Source of the DNA: Candidatus Mcinerneyibacteriota bacterium
GTDB lineage: Bacteria; AUK180; JAQVHJ01
Assembly: GCA_030630935.1 (NCBI GenBank)
Contig: DAOVMD010000143.1
Span: forward strand, 1 to 7,390
Direction of reading: 5' to 3'
DNA length: 7,390 nucleotides
A program made the translations under genes and the position numbers. This document shows, in pieces, positions 1-5,647 of this stretch (within the stretch, counting starts at the first letter, position 1; every line of letters starts with the position of its first letter). The notes under the pieces were generated by a model, which did no database searches, was not told where the DNA came from, and saw nothing but the letters and a program-made list of their open reading frames with translations.

Positions 1-262
1 CCTTAGGCATCTCCAGCTCGAAACAAAAAGCATTGTAATATGTAATGCAAAACAATTCTTACTTATTCATTCTTCAGTCTTCATTCTTCCTTGCAGAGCG
101 AAGAGATGCTTTAAGTTCTCGTTAGTTCTCCCGATACGCTTCGCTATACGGGATCTCCTCTCTCCGTTTGTCGACCTGCTAAAGAATAATTTTTCCTTTT
201 GCTTTTTTTGTTTTTTCTCTGCGTCCTCTGCGGTTAAAGAAAAAGTTTGAGCGAAGCGAGTT
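1..262. repeat. Composite non-coding repeat, copy A (left end may lie outside the window)
   Basis: This is the first of two diverged copies of a long element; the other is at 335-640. The shared order of parts is: a CCTTAGGCATCTCCA start; a short dyad GCATT/AATGC (30-34, 44-48); five 7-base units of TTCTTCA type (56-90); GCAGAGCGAAG (93-103); two 10-base units beginning AGTTCTC (114-123, 124-133); an imperfect palindrome CCCGATA...TATACGGG (130-152); TCGACCTGCT (171-180); a T-rich tract; two 9-base units CTCTGCGTC/CTCTGCGGT (217-234); and AAGTTTGAGCGAAGCGAGTT (243-262). No reading frame of meaningful length is present on either strand. There is no transposase and no clear terminal inverted repeat, so it is not an insertion sequence. 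Copy A begins at base 1, so its true left boundary is unknown. The function is unknown. Confidence 0.85.
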
Positions 263-334
263 AAATTTAATTATTCTTTTTTTGTTTTGTTTTTTCTCTG
301 CGTCCTCTGCGGTGAAAAAAGCATTCATGTGCTT
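263..334. repeat. Linker between the two composite repeats, with an extra nonamer pair
   Basis: This spacer repeats the tail of the composite element a second time: a T-rich run, then CTCTGCGTC (296-304) and CTCTGCGGT (305-313), then an A run. The same T-tract plus nonamer pair is at 217-234, so the T-tract/nonamer module appears to move or duplicate separately from the rest. It has no coding potential. Confidence 0.7.
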
Positions 335-640
335 CCTTAGGCATCTCCAACTCTAAACAAAAAGCATTGTAATATGTAATGCAAAACAATTCTTACTTAT
401 TCATTCTTCACTCTTCATTCTTACTTGCAGAGCGAAGCGATGCTTTAAGTTCTCGTCAGTTCTCTTTAGTTCTCCCGATACGCTTCTCTATCGCTTCACT
501 ATACCCCGATGTAAAATCGGGGTAAACTCAATCTCCTCTCGCCGATCGTCGACCTGCTGAAGAAGTTTTTCTTTTTTTATTTTTTCTCTGCGTCCTCTGC
601 GTCCTCTATGGTTAATAAAAAAGTTTGAGCGAAGTGAGTT
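335..640. repeat. Composite non-coding repeat, copy B
   Basis: This second copy runs parallel to 1-262 with the parts in the same order. The CCTTAGGCATCTCCA start is at 335, the five 7-base units are at 390-424, and the AGTTCTC decamers are at 448-477 with three units instead of two. Next come a hairpin insert (504-522), TCGACCTGCT (549-558), nonamers at 586-612 with three units instead of two, and AAGTTTGAGCGAAGTGAGTT (621-640). It ends eight bases before the stop codon of the CPBP protease gene, so it forms that gene's 3' flank. Compared with copy A it has point changes, an extra unit in two of the internal arrays, and an insertion around 486-530. Confidence 0.85.
504..522. other. Perfect hairpin inside copy B
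   Basis: CCCCGAT (504-510) and ATCGGGG (516-522) are exact complements around a 5-base loop. Copy A has instead a shorter imperfect CCCG...CGGG palindrome at the corresponding place (130-152). There is no following T-run on either strand, so it does not look like an intrinsic terminator. It looks like a small hairpin element inserted into, or expanded within, the repeat. Confidence 0.6.
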
Positions 641-648
641 GTTTGTTT

Positions 649-1311
649 TTATCCTGACTGAGCTTTCAATATAATAGGATATATAATAAATCCAAAAAAA
701 TCAACTAGAAAATGGGTAAGGATATTTGACACGAGATCTCTGCGCCAGATATACTGAACTGAAAAGATTATTCCAGCAAACCCGACAAAGATTAAATGAC
801 CCGGTCCCCAAAAAGGTAAATGTAGAAGAGTAAAAATTATTAAGGGTATGAATATCGCTAATGATTTTGATTTGCTCCAGGCAAGAATTCGTTCCATCGG
901 GTATGACCGGTATAAAATCTCTTCAGTTACCCCGGCTTGAATACAAAATATAATTAGTATCCATGTAGGGAACTTGGTTATCTCTTCCAATCCGGCTTCC
1001 GAACCCATTAATCCAAGGGCTTTAACTAAAAGAGCAATAAGCGGATATGACATGATTATAACAAATGCAGATCCAAAACCAATCGCAAAAGTTTTCCAGG
1101 TTAACTTCTTCAAACCTATTGATGATAAAGGTTTCTTCTCCCAAAATAAAACAACCAGGATAAGAATAACTGTTAATAACCAGAAACCTAACCCATTTAA
1201 AAAATCCGGAAGGTTCTTAATAACATCCCCTACCGCATCTATTAAAAATATACCCGGTAAAATTAACGAAATAATTAAACCTGCTATTGTCGGAATATTC
1301 TTTTTTTTCAT
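649..1311 (-). CDS. CPBP-family (CAAX protease/bacteriocin-processing type) intramembrane metalloprotease
   Basis: This 220-residue, very hydrophobic protein has about six to seven predicted membrane segments. It carries the family's signature motifs: EExxxR as EEILYR (E130, E131, R135), FxxxH as FTLLH (F160, H164), and the last motif as HFLVD (H200, D204). In the Rce1/CPBP family these Glu and His residues form the catalytic site within the membrane. Known members process prenylated proteins or peptides, or act in bacteriocin self-immunity; the substrate here cannot be told. The length is normal for the family and all motifs are intact, so it is probably an active enzyme. The start is ATG with only a weak GAG about ten bases upstream. 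It lies 61 bases after the receptor gene with no promoter I could recognise between them, so translation probably follows read-through from the bioY-receptor transcript. The stop is TAA at 649-651, immediately followed by repeat DNA. Confidence 0.9.
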   Translation of the reverse strand: MKKKNIPTIAGLIISLILPGIFLIDAVGDVIKNLPDFLNGLGFWLLTVILILVVLFWEKKPLSSIGLKKLTWKTFAIGFGSAFVIIMSYPLIALLVKALGLMGSEAGLEEITKFPTWILIIFCIQAGVTEEILYRSYPMERILAWSKSKSLAIFIPLIIFTLLHLPFWGPGHLIFVGFAGIIFSVQYIWRRDLVSNILTHFLVDFFGFIIYPIILKAQSG

Positions 1312-1372
1312 ACCATAATCTCAATTTTAAAAATTTTAATAACTCAATGCATTACTCTTGAATTCGAATCAA

Positions 1373-3559
1373 CTAAAAGATCAAACCCATCCTCAAATAA
1401 ACTCTCCGACCTTCCTGTTCAAACATCTTAACCGGACCAAAGCGGACATTAGGATGATAGAATTGACTGTTAAAAAGATTTTGTATAGTAAGAAAAAAGT
1501 CCAATTTTAATCCTGAGAAATTTATATTATTCCCTGAAAAGGTTAAACTCACCTCGTGAAAAGCATCTATTTCAAAAGGTTTTGATCTACCACCTAAAAT
1601 CAGATCATTATACTGAGCTGTAATTCTATCTACCCAGTGATCTAGAATAGAGATAGTAAAATTGTTTTCCTGAATTCTAATATCATAACTTGCTCCTAAA
1701 TTAATTCTGTATTCAGGAACATTTAAATTACCAACTTTCATCTCCTTGTTAACTACAATACTATCTTCCTTCTCTTTATATTCTACCGTCTCATCTTCTA
1801 TATCAGTAAAACAAAATGTAAGAAACCCAGCAAAGTTTTTATATCTAATTTTTAATACATCTTCAAGGCCTTTTACTGTTAATGAACCCACATTAGAAGC
1901 ACCTCTTTCACCAAATCCAGGGATTAATGCAGTGCGAATTAAATCTTCCGCGTCACTTAGATATACTGTAACTTGATTAAATAGAAATTTACCAAAATAT
2001 TGACTGTAAGAAATTTCATAAGTAGTAATATTTGCCGGTTTAAGGTCAAACTTACCGGTAATTGCCTGTCGCCCCTTCAGTTCAAAGACATTAGGTTCTC
2101 TAAAAGCTTTACCAAAAAGAGCTTTTATATTACTTCTCTCAGTGATTTTATAGACCATCCCACCTCTTGGGGTAATAACTGTTCCATATAAATTTTGCCG
2201 GTCAATTCTGCCACCTATTGTTAAAACAAATTTATCCAGAAAGGTTTGTTGGTCCTGGATAAAAAAAGATTTTTTATTATTATGAAAAGCATCTGCGTCT
2301 TGGTTCTCCTTAATAAAAGGTGGTTGTCTGTCAGGAGAGTAACTGGAAGTAAAACCTACTATATCACATTTTTCATAATCAAGACCGGTAATTAATGTAT
2401 TAGAAATATTGGGGAAATTATAGATTGTTTTAATTTCAACTTTCTTTTTTTTAGAACCACAAGCAGAAAAAGATCGTTGAGTTTCACGCAGTAAGAAAAT
2501 CCGCTTCTCATAATCAGAAAGACCTGCCAGGATAGTTTCAAGTTCATCAAAATTACCAACATAAAGATTTCGTGTAACATCTGTCATAGTTCCGTGACAT
2601 GTTTCGTAGTAATCCTGATACTCAATATTTAATTTTAAATTATTATTAAACAAGTTTCTCTTATACCCAATATAAAATAATCTTAAATCTCTCTGGTCGT
2701 CTGTGTTAGCGTAATCAAACTGAACCATTTCTAAACCAAATCCTTTACGATTTCTGTAATACTCTACTCCTGTATAAACGTTTTTATAGCTTATTTCAAA
2801 GTTAAGTGGAATAGCTGAACTTGGATTAGCATAGACAAATTCGTTACAATTTTTAGGTAGTGGTCTAAAACTATTGGTAGGATTTCCAGGAGAAAAATTC
2901 TGAGTATCAGAGACAAAATCTGTAAAATCTTCTTCATTACTTCTATAAAATCGGAAGGAACCGGATAATCTTCCATCTTCACTGAAATTTTTAGCAAATA
3001 TGAGGTTGAGAGCTTCTGTATTGTATGAACCACCTTCAGATGAAAAGATAATCCCTTCAAATTCAGGATCTCGGCTTTTCGTGATTATGTTAATTACGCC
3101 AACATAGGCATTTGCTCCATAAAGAGCAGAAGCAGGTCCCATAACTACCTCTATTTGCTTTATATTATGAGTAGCAAACTGATTATGTATAAATGTCTCA
3201 GCTGCAATCAGATTCTCCATCTCTCTACCATCAATAAGAAGAAGGGTTTGTGAGAAATTAGAAGAAAATCCCCTCTGACCGCCAAATATTTGAGTATTTG
3301 GATCAGAAATCTCTATCCCTGGAATTGACTTTAACGCATCCTTTAAGTCAAGATAACCATAAATCCTGATATCTTCTTCGGTAATAACATAGATAGTAGC
3401 CGGAGCTTCGGAAATTTTTTGTAAATGTTTAGAAGCAGTTACTACTTGCAGCTCGTTTTCAGTAAAAATGTCAAGTTCTGAAAATGGTTTCTCCTCCTGG
3501 GCAAAAGAAGAAGTAATCATTATACCTACAAATAGTAATGTTAAAATTTGTCTCTTCAT
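1373..3559 (-). CDS. TonB-dependent outer-membrane receptor
   Basis: This 728-residue gated channel takes up scarce large nutrients across the outer membrane, powered by TonB-ExbBD. The Sec signal peptide is residues 1-20, with likely cleavage after SSFA. A TonB-box-like ELQVVTAS is at 36-43. The plug domain is about 48-163 and ends in the classic block around GPASALYGAN (141-150) and GVINIITK (154-161). The 22-strand barrel follows, with GKAFREPNVFEL (483-494), NLFNSQFYHP (694-703) and a C-terminal Phe typical of barrel insertion signals. The length is normal for the family. The reading frame extends four codons upstream to a TTG at 3571, but that lies inside the ribosome binding site. GGAGG followed by five bases selects the ATG at 3557-3559, which also gives a clean signal peptide. 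Five cysteines (238, 321, 367, 398, 583) are many for an outer-membrane barrel and could form loop disulfides. The substrate is unknown; bioY upstream makes biotin a candidate, while iron complexes or cobalamin are the family default. Confidence 0.93.
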   Translation of the reverse strand: MKRQILTLLFVGIMITSSFAQEEKPFSELDIFTENELQVVTASKHLQKISEAPATIYVITEEDIRIYGYLDLKDALKSIPGIEISDPNTQIFGGQRGFSSNFSQTLLLIDGREMENLIAAETFIHNQFATHNIKQIEVVMGPASALYGANAYVGVINIITKSRDPEFEGIIFSSEGGSYNTEALNLIFAKNFSEDGRLSGSFRFYRSNEEDFTDFVSDTQNFSPGNPTNSFRPLPKNCNEFVYANPSSAIPLNFEISYKNVYTGVEYYRNRKGFGLEMVQFDYANTDDQRDLRLFYIGYKRNLFNNNLKLNIEYQDYYETCHGTMTDVTRNLYVGNFDELETILAGLSDYEKRIFLLRETQRSFSACGSKKKKVEIKTIYNFPNISNTLITGLDYEKCDIVGFTSSYSPDRQPPFIKENQDADAFHNNKKSFFIQDQQTFLDKFVLTIGGRIDRQNLYGTVITPRGGMVYKITERSNIKALFGKAFREPNVFELKGRQAITGKFDLKPANITTYEISYSQYFGKFLFNQVTVYLSDAEDLIRTALIPGFGERGASNVGSLTVKGLEDVLKIRYKNFAGFLTFCFTDIEDETVEYKEKEDSIVVNKEMKVGNLNVPEYRINLGASYDIRIQENNFTISILDHWVDRITAQYNDLILGGRSKPFEIDAFHEVSLTFSGNNINFSGLKLDFFLTIQNLFNSQFYHPNVRFGPVKMFEQEGRRVYLRMGLIF

Positions 3560-3576
3560 AGTTTCCTCCAAAAACC

Positions 3577-3593
3577 TTACATCATTTTTGTAA
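3577..3593. promoter_or_regulatory. Short inverted repeat upstream of the receptor gene
   Basis: TTACA (3577-3581) and TGTAA (3589-3593) are complementary around seven bases, just upstream of the receptor's GGAGG site. It could be an operator or a leader hairpin. The arms are only five bases in AT-rich DNA, so chance is a real alternative. A weak -10-like TATAGT lies upstream on the minus strand (3617-3622) but has no matching -35 box. Confidence 0.25.
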
Positions 3594-3646
3594 AAGTTAT
3601 GTTGGTTGTTTCAAATACTATACCAATTTCAATTAAAAACTTTATT

Positions 3647-3702
3647 GTTCTATTCTCTGTTCTCTACTCTCAGCTCTCTGCAGCGAAGCTGTAAGTTCTC
3701 TG
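3647..3702. repeat. Short composite repeat between bioY and the receptor gene
   Basis: Five 7-base units (3647-3681; the last four begin TCTC) are followed by CAGCGAAGCTG (3681-3691), itself a small hairpin, and then TAAGTTCTCTG (3692-3702). The order of 7-base array, GCAG...CGAAG, then TAAGTTCTC is the same as at 56-120 and 390-454, so this is a reduced member of the same family. It ends directly at the bioY stop codon (TTA on the plus strand, 3703-3705) and fills almost half of the bioY-receptor gap. It could affect stability or spacing of a joint mRNA; it does not resemble an intrinsic terminator. Confidence 0.7.
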
Positions 3703-4365
3703 TTAAAGTGATTTTTTTGCCTTCTTAATATCCAAATCACCATTATAAGATTCCTTAGGAGTAATAACTTTCGCTAATGCGGATGCTGCCGCAATTTTGG
3801 TAACATCTCCAATAATGAACGGAATAAAACCAATGCCCAATAATTCCCATAGAGTTGCTCTACTACCTTTTACCAGGTATAGCCATATTCCTAAATGAAA
3901 CAATCCGGCACCATATATCAATATAAAATTTGCAAATATCATTAAACCTAAAATACTAAAAAGGCTCCTTGATTTGATATATCTGTCAGTGAAATAACCA
4001 ATGAAAAGAGCGGCTAAAATAAACCCAATTAAGTAACCACCTGTGGGTCCAAGTATATAACTAAAACCACTATTCATTCCGACGAACCAGGGAATACCAA
4101 TCATACCCAATAATAAATATAATGACATACTAACCCCGCCCCACCATCTGCCAAGAAGGACTCCGGCTAATAATACAGCAAAAGTTTGACCTGTAATAGG
4201 TACGGGAGTCCAGGGAAAATATATTTTAATTTGGGCCAGAAGTCCAGTTACACAAGCCATTGCAAATGCTAAAGCGAGCATGTTTACAAAAGATAAACTG
4301 TATCGCCATTTGAAAAATAAATACCTTTTTCTATAATTCTTATCAAATACTGCTATCTTCTGCAT
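3703..4365 (-). CDS. bioY: Biotin transporter BioY (ECF-type substrate-binding subunit)
   Basis: This integral membrane S-component binds biotin. In the ECF transporter family it works with the shared EcfT/EcfA energising module, and some solitary BioY proteins are reported to transport alone. The 220 residues show about six helices and the family's conserved blocks: TPVPITGQ (53-60), the GVSMSLYLLLGMIGIP stretch (about 77-92), GPTGGYLIGF (106-115) and PFIIGD followed by VTK (182-190). A basic amphipathic stretch of about 22 residues precedes helix 1. Two ATG codons are adjacent. The AAGGAGG site stands only two bases before the first (4366-4368) but five before the second (4363-4365), the same spacing as in the receptor gene, so I take the second. 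No EcfA, EcfT or biotin synthesis gene is in the window. A strong promoter with a leader of about 25 bases lies upstream, too short for a riboswitch. It is the first gene of a likely bioY-receptor-CPBP unit. Confidence 0.95.
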   Translation of the reverse strand: MQKIAVFDKNYRKRYLFFKWRYSLSFVNMLALAFAMACVTGLLAQIKIYFPWTPVPITGQTFAVLLAGVLLGRWWGGVSMSLYLLLGMIGIPWFVGMNSGFSYILGPTGGYLIGFILAALFIGYFTDRYIKSRSLFSILGLMIFANFILIYGAGLFHLGIWLYLVKGSRATLWELLGIGFIPFIIGDVTKIAAASALAKVITPKESYNGDLDIKKAKKSL

Positions 4366-4370
4366 CATTT

Positions 4371-4377
4371 CCTCCTT
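4371..4377 (-). promoter_or_regulatory. Ribosome binding site of bioY
   Basis: AAGGAGG on the minus strand is a full anti-16S match. It lies two bases before the upstream ATG and five before the second ATG, so it favours the second as the working start. Confidence 0.8.
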
Positions 4378-4399
4378 GTATGATTTTTCACTATTTTTG

Positions 4400-4428
4400 A
4401 TTATAACACATTAAATATCTAAAGTCAA
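4400..4428 (-). promoter_or_regulatory. Sigma-70-type extended -10 promoter of bioY
   Basis: On the minus strand, TTGACT (4423-4428) is separated by exactly 17 bases from a perfect TATAAT (4400-4405). The TG of an extended -10 precedes it (TGT, 4406-4408). Transcription should begin near 4392-4394, giving a leader of about 25 bases. I saw no BirA-type dyad (TTGTAAACC...GGTTTACAA) over it. It matches the promoter at 5411-5439 at 21 of 29 positions. Confidence 0.85.
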
Positions 4429-4475
4429 GTTTCAGATTTGCATAGCAGAAGAAAAACAAAAAAAGAAAAACAAAT

Positions 4476-4511
4476 ACATTGACAGGGATTGACGGGATGT
4501 ATGGGATGAAA
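4476..4511. repeat. Nonamer GGGAT repeat in an A-rich tract
   Basis: Three 9-base units, GGGATTGAC, GGGATGTAT and GGGATGAAA (4485-4511), are preceded by a degenerate fourth, ACATTGACA. The array lies inside an A/G-rich tract (about 4446-4536). The design of a 9-base tandem array inside a homopolymer-like tract is the same as the CTCTGCGTC arrays at 217-234, 296-313 and 586-612, though the unit sequence differs. The rest of this gap (4537-4662) holds only an odd-centred palindrome TTGGTAACCAA (near 4580) and a GGATCTCCTCT segment also found in the left repeats. I see no gene. Confidence 0.7.
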
Positions 4512-4662
4512 AAAAGAAGAAAAAGAAAAAAAAATTTTAACATGGACTTTTACGAGACTTGTAAAGTAACTTATTTAGATTGGTAACCAACTTTCATAAT
4601 TGGGTTCCTGGTATCTGATATATCCAAAGGGGAAGACTTCTCCTTCGGATCTCCTCTATTCC

Positions 4663-5313
4663 TTAGAAGTGATAACCTACAAATGCTCCAAAATGAAAAC
4701 CTCCACCTTCGATTTCGCCGGTGACCATTCCGGTATATGAACCATTCACTTTCATTTCATTTATTGAGATTTTTGCGGTAGAAACTTTAAGTTCTAAACC
4801 CAGGTTTATATGCTCATATAAAATCCACATTAATCCACCTGAAGCCCAGATTCCCATTTGACTTCCTTCTATGGTAGTTTTAATATCTCCTGCATATGTA
4901 AAGTGGAATATATAATCTAATTCAATAGAGATTTGCGAAAACCCCGCACCGAGGAAATAGGTAAATTTCTCCGGATTCTTCCCGTAGAATTTTAGAATGC
5001 CTATATTAAGCTCCTGCGTACTTCCTTCAAAATCAATTCCGTATAATTCCCCTTTTTTTGAACTCTGTAAATATTCAAGTTGAACAGAAATAGGCCAATT
5101 AGACATTTTGAAATTTAAATTAAATCCCTGCTCATTCTGCGACTCCACCGGTTTCCAAGCCGGGTCAGGCAGGGCTTTACTCCCCAAAAAAACATTTATA
5201 TTTCCCGTGAATTTACTACCTTCTGAACCAAGTACAATAGTAGCACACCCGAAATTAAACATCAACAGAACACTAACAAAAAGAAAGACAAAAACCTTAT
5301 TTCTCTTTTTCAT
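4663..5313 (-). CDS. Small outer-membrane beta-barrel protein, possibly lipid-anchored
   Basis: I do not recognise a specific family. The 216-residue product begins with a basic, hydrophobic signal sequence (1-22) ending NFGC. Cys23 could be lipidated, but Asn at -3 is poor for a lipobox, so ordinary cleavage nearby is equally possible. The mature part is rich in alternating hydrophobic/polar strands with glycine-rich turns (for example 104-132 and 157-177). It ends in HFGAFVGYHF, with the terminal Phe of an outer-membrane barrel. Size and pattern fit an 8-strand OmpA/OmpW-like barrel. AAGGAGG lies eight bases before the ATG, which supports the start. It has its own promoter (5411-5439) and a leader with a hairpin. 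The gene is followed by 294 bases of repeat-bearing DNA before the bioY ATG pair, so it is probably a separate transcript from bioY. The function is unknown. Confidence 0.82.
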   Translation of the reverse strand: MKKRNKVFVFLFVSVLLMFNFGCATIVLGSEGSKFTGNINVFLGSKALPDPAWKPVESQNEQGFNLNFKMSNWPISVQLEYLQSSKKGELYGIDFEGSTQELNIGILKFYGKNPEKFTYFLGAGFSQISIELDYIFHFTYAGDIKTTIEGSQMGIWASGGLMWILYEHINLGLELKVSTAKISINEMKVNGSYTGMVTGEIEGGGFHFGAFVGYHF

Positions 5314-5335
5314 TTCTCTTTCCTCCTTCTTAAAG

Positions 5336-5366
5336 AGGTAAGTAATTTGTTAAAATTATCTTACCT
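5336..5366. promoter_or_regulatory. Leader hairpin just upstream of the beta-barrel gene's ribosome binding site
   Basis: AGGTAAG (5336-5342) plus TAATTT (5343-5348) pair with AAATTA (5353-5358) plus CTTACCT (5360-5366). One unpaired base (5359) and a 4-base loop leave 13 base pairs. On the mRNA it ends seven bases before AAGGAGG (5322-5328), within the roughly 90-base leader. It could protect the 5' end, tune translation or act as a DNA operator; it lacks the T-run of a terminator. Confidence 0.6.
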
Positions 5367-5398
5367 AAATAATCTGCCCGTTAAATTAAATACTTAAA

Positions 5399-5417
5399 CT
5401 ATCTATCAATAAGATAG
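5399..5417. promoter_or_regulatory. Inverted repeat overlapping the -10 box and start region
   Basis: CTATCT (5399-5404) and AGATAG (5412-5417) are exact complements around seven bases. They cover the -10 box of the beta-barrel gene promoter and the predicted transcription start. The position would suit a repressor operator, but the arms are short. Confidence 0.35.
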
Positions 5418-5439
5418 CACAAAACATACCAAAAGTCAA
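5411..5439 (-). promoter_or_regulatory. Extended -10 promoter of the beta-barrel protein gene
   Basis: On the minus strand, TTGACT (5434-5439), a 17-base spacer and TATCTT (5411-5416) are preceded by TGC (5417-5419), an extended -10. Transcription would start near 5404. A perfect 10-base palindrome, TAGGTACCTA (5441-5450), abuts the -35 box on its upstream side and could be a regulator site. Confidence 0.7.
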
Positions 5440-5496
5440 GTAGGTACCTACAAAAATTCTGGGACCAGCACTATTCTCAAGCAACACAGTTGTTTT

Positions 5497-5531
5497 AGCA
5501 GAGAGCAGATAGCAGAGAACAGAGAGCAGTT
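5497..5531. repeat. Five-unit heptad repeat (AGCAGAG type)
   Basis: Five 7-base units run AGCAGAG, AGCAGAT, AGCAGAG, AACAGAG and a degenerate AGCAGTT. The unit is purine-rich here, so the array lies opposite in orientation to those at 56-90, 390-424 and 3647-3681, which also have five units. About twenty bases further along come TTTCGCTTCGCTTCAC, the complement of the GCGAAG motif that accompanies the other arrays. It lies in the non-coding gap between the zinc-ribbon and beta-barrel genes. Confidence 0.7.
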
Positions 5532-5576
5532 GTTTTTTAGAAAATAGTTTCGCTTCGCTTCACATTTATTATCTAT

Positions 5577-5591
5577 GGGGGTGAAACCCCC
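5577..5591. terminator. G5/C5 hairpin downstream of the zinc-ribbon gene (possible terminator)
   Basis: GGGGGT (5577-5582) pairs with ACCCCC (5586-5591) around GAA. It lies 57 bases past the stop of the zinc-ribbon gene. On the minus strand it is followed by ATAGATAATAAATG rather than a clear U-run, so it may act only as a weak or factor-assisted terminator or as a 3' end stabiliser. Similar C-rich hairpins are common dispersed elements. Confidence 0.35.
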
Positions 5592-5647
5592 AGCAATCGC
5601 TCTAAACAAATATAAACAATATCAGTAAGTCCATTACATGTCCCAGC

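Noticed and set aside
504-522. Intrinsic terminator for the CPBP gene
   Set aside because: The hairpin is more than 120 bases past the stop, lies inside a repeat and lacks a U-run on the minus strand.
1-640. CRISPR array
   Set aside because: The repeats are nested tandem units of 7, 9 and 10 bases and one long duplicated block, without regular 25-40-base repeats and unique spacers, and there are no cas genes.
974-1318. Plus-strand reading frame of 114 codons opposite the CPBP protease gene
   Set aside because: It is antisense to a gene with intact catalytic motifs, resembles no family and is low in secondary-structure sense; it is a shadow frame. The other plus-strand frames (1746-1976, 2000-2191, 5108-5341, 5844-6029, 6709-6930, 7172-7363) are rejected for the same reason.
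1320-1345. AT-rich dyad between the receptor and CPBP genes as a terminator
   Set aside because: It is an A/T-only palindrome with little stability, expected by chance in such AT-rich DNA.
2392-3060. Alternative minus-strand frames inside the receptor gene
   Set aside because: They overlap the continuous receptor frame, which has family motifs throughout; there is no sign of a frameshift.
3557-3571. Receptor gene starting four codons earlier at a TTG (3571)
   Set aside because: The TTG overlaps the GGAGG ribosome binding site of the ATG at 3557-3559, and the downstream start gives a normal signal peptide.
3588-3614. BirA-like operator before the receptor gene (TTGTAAAAG ... GGTTGTTTCAA)
   Set aside because: The left half resembles TTGTAAACC, but the right half and the spacing do not match the known dyad, and it is not at the bioY promoter.
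4369-4399. Riboswitch in the bioY leader
   Set aside because: The predicted leader is only about 25 bases, too short for any known riboswitch.
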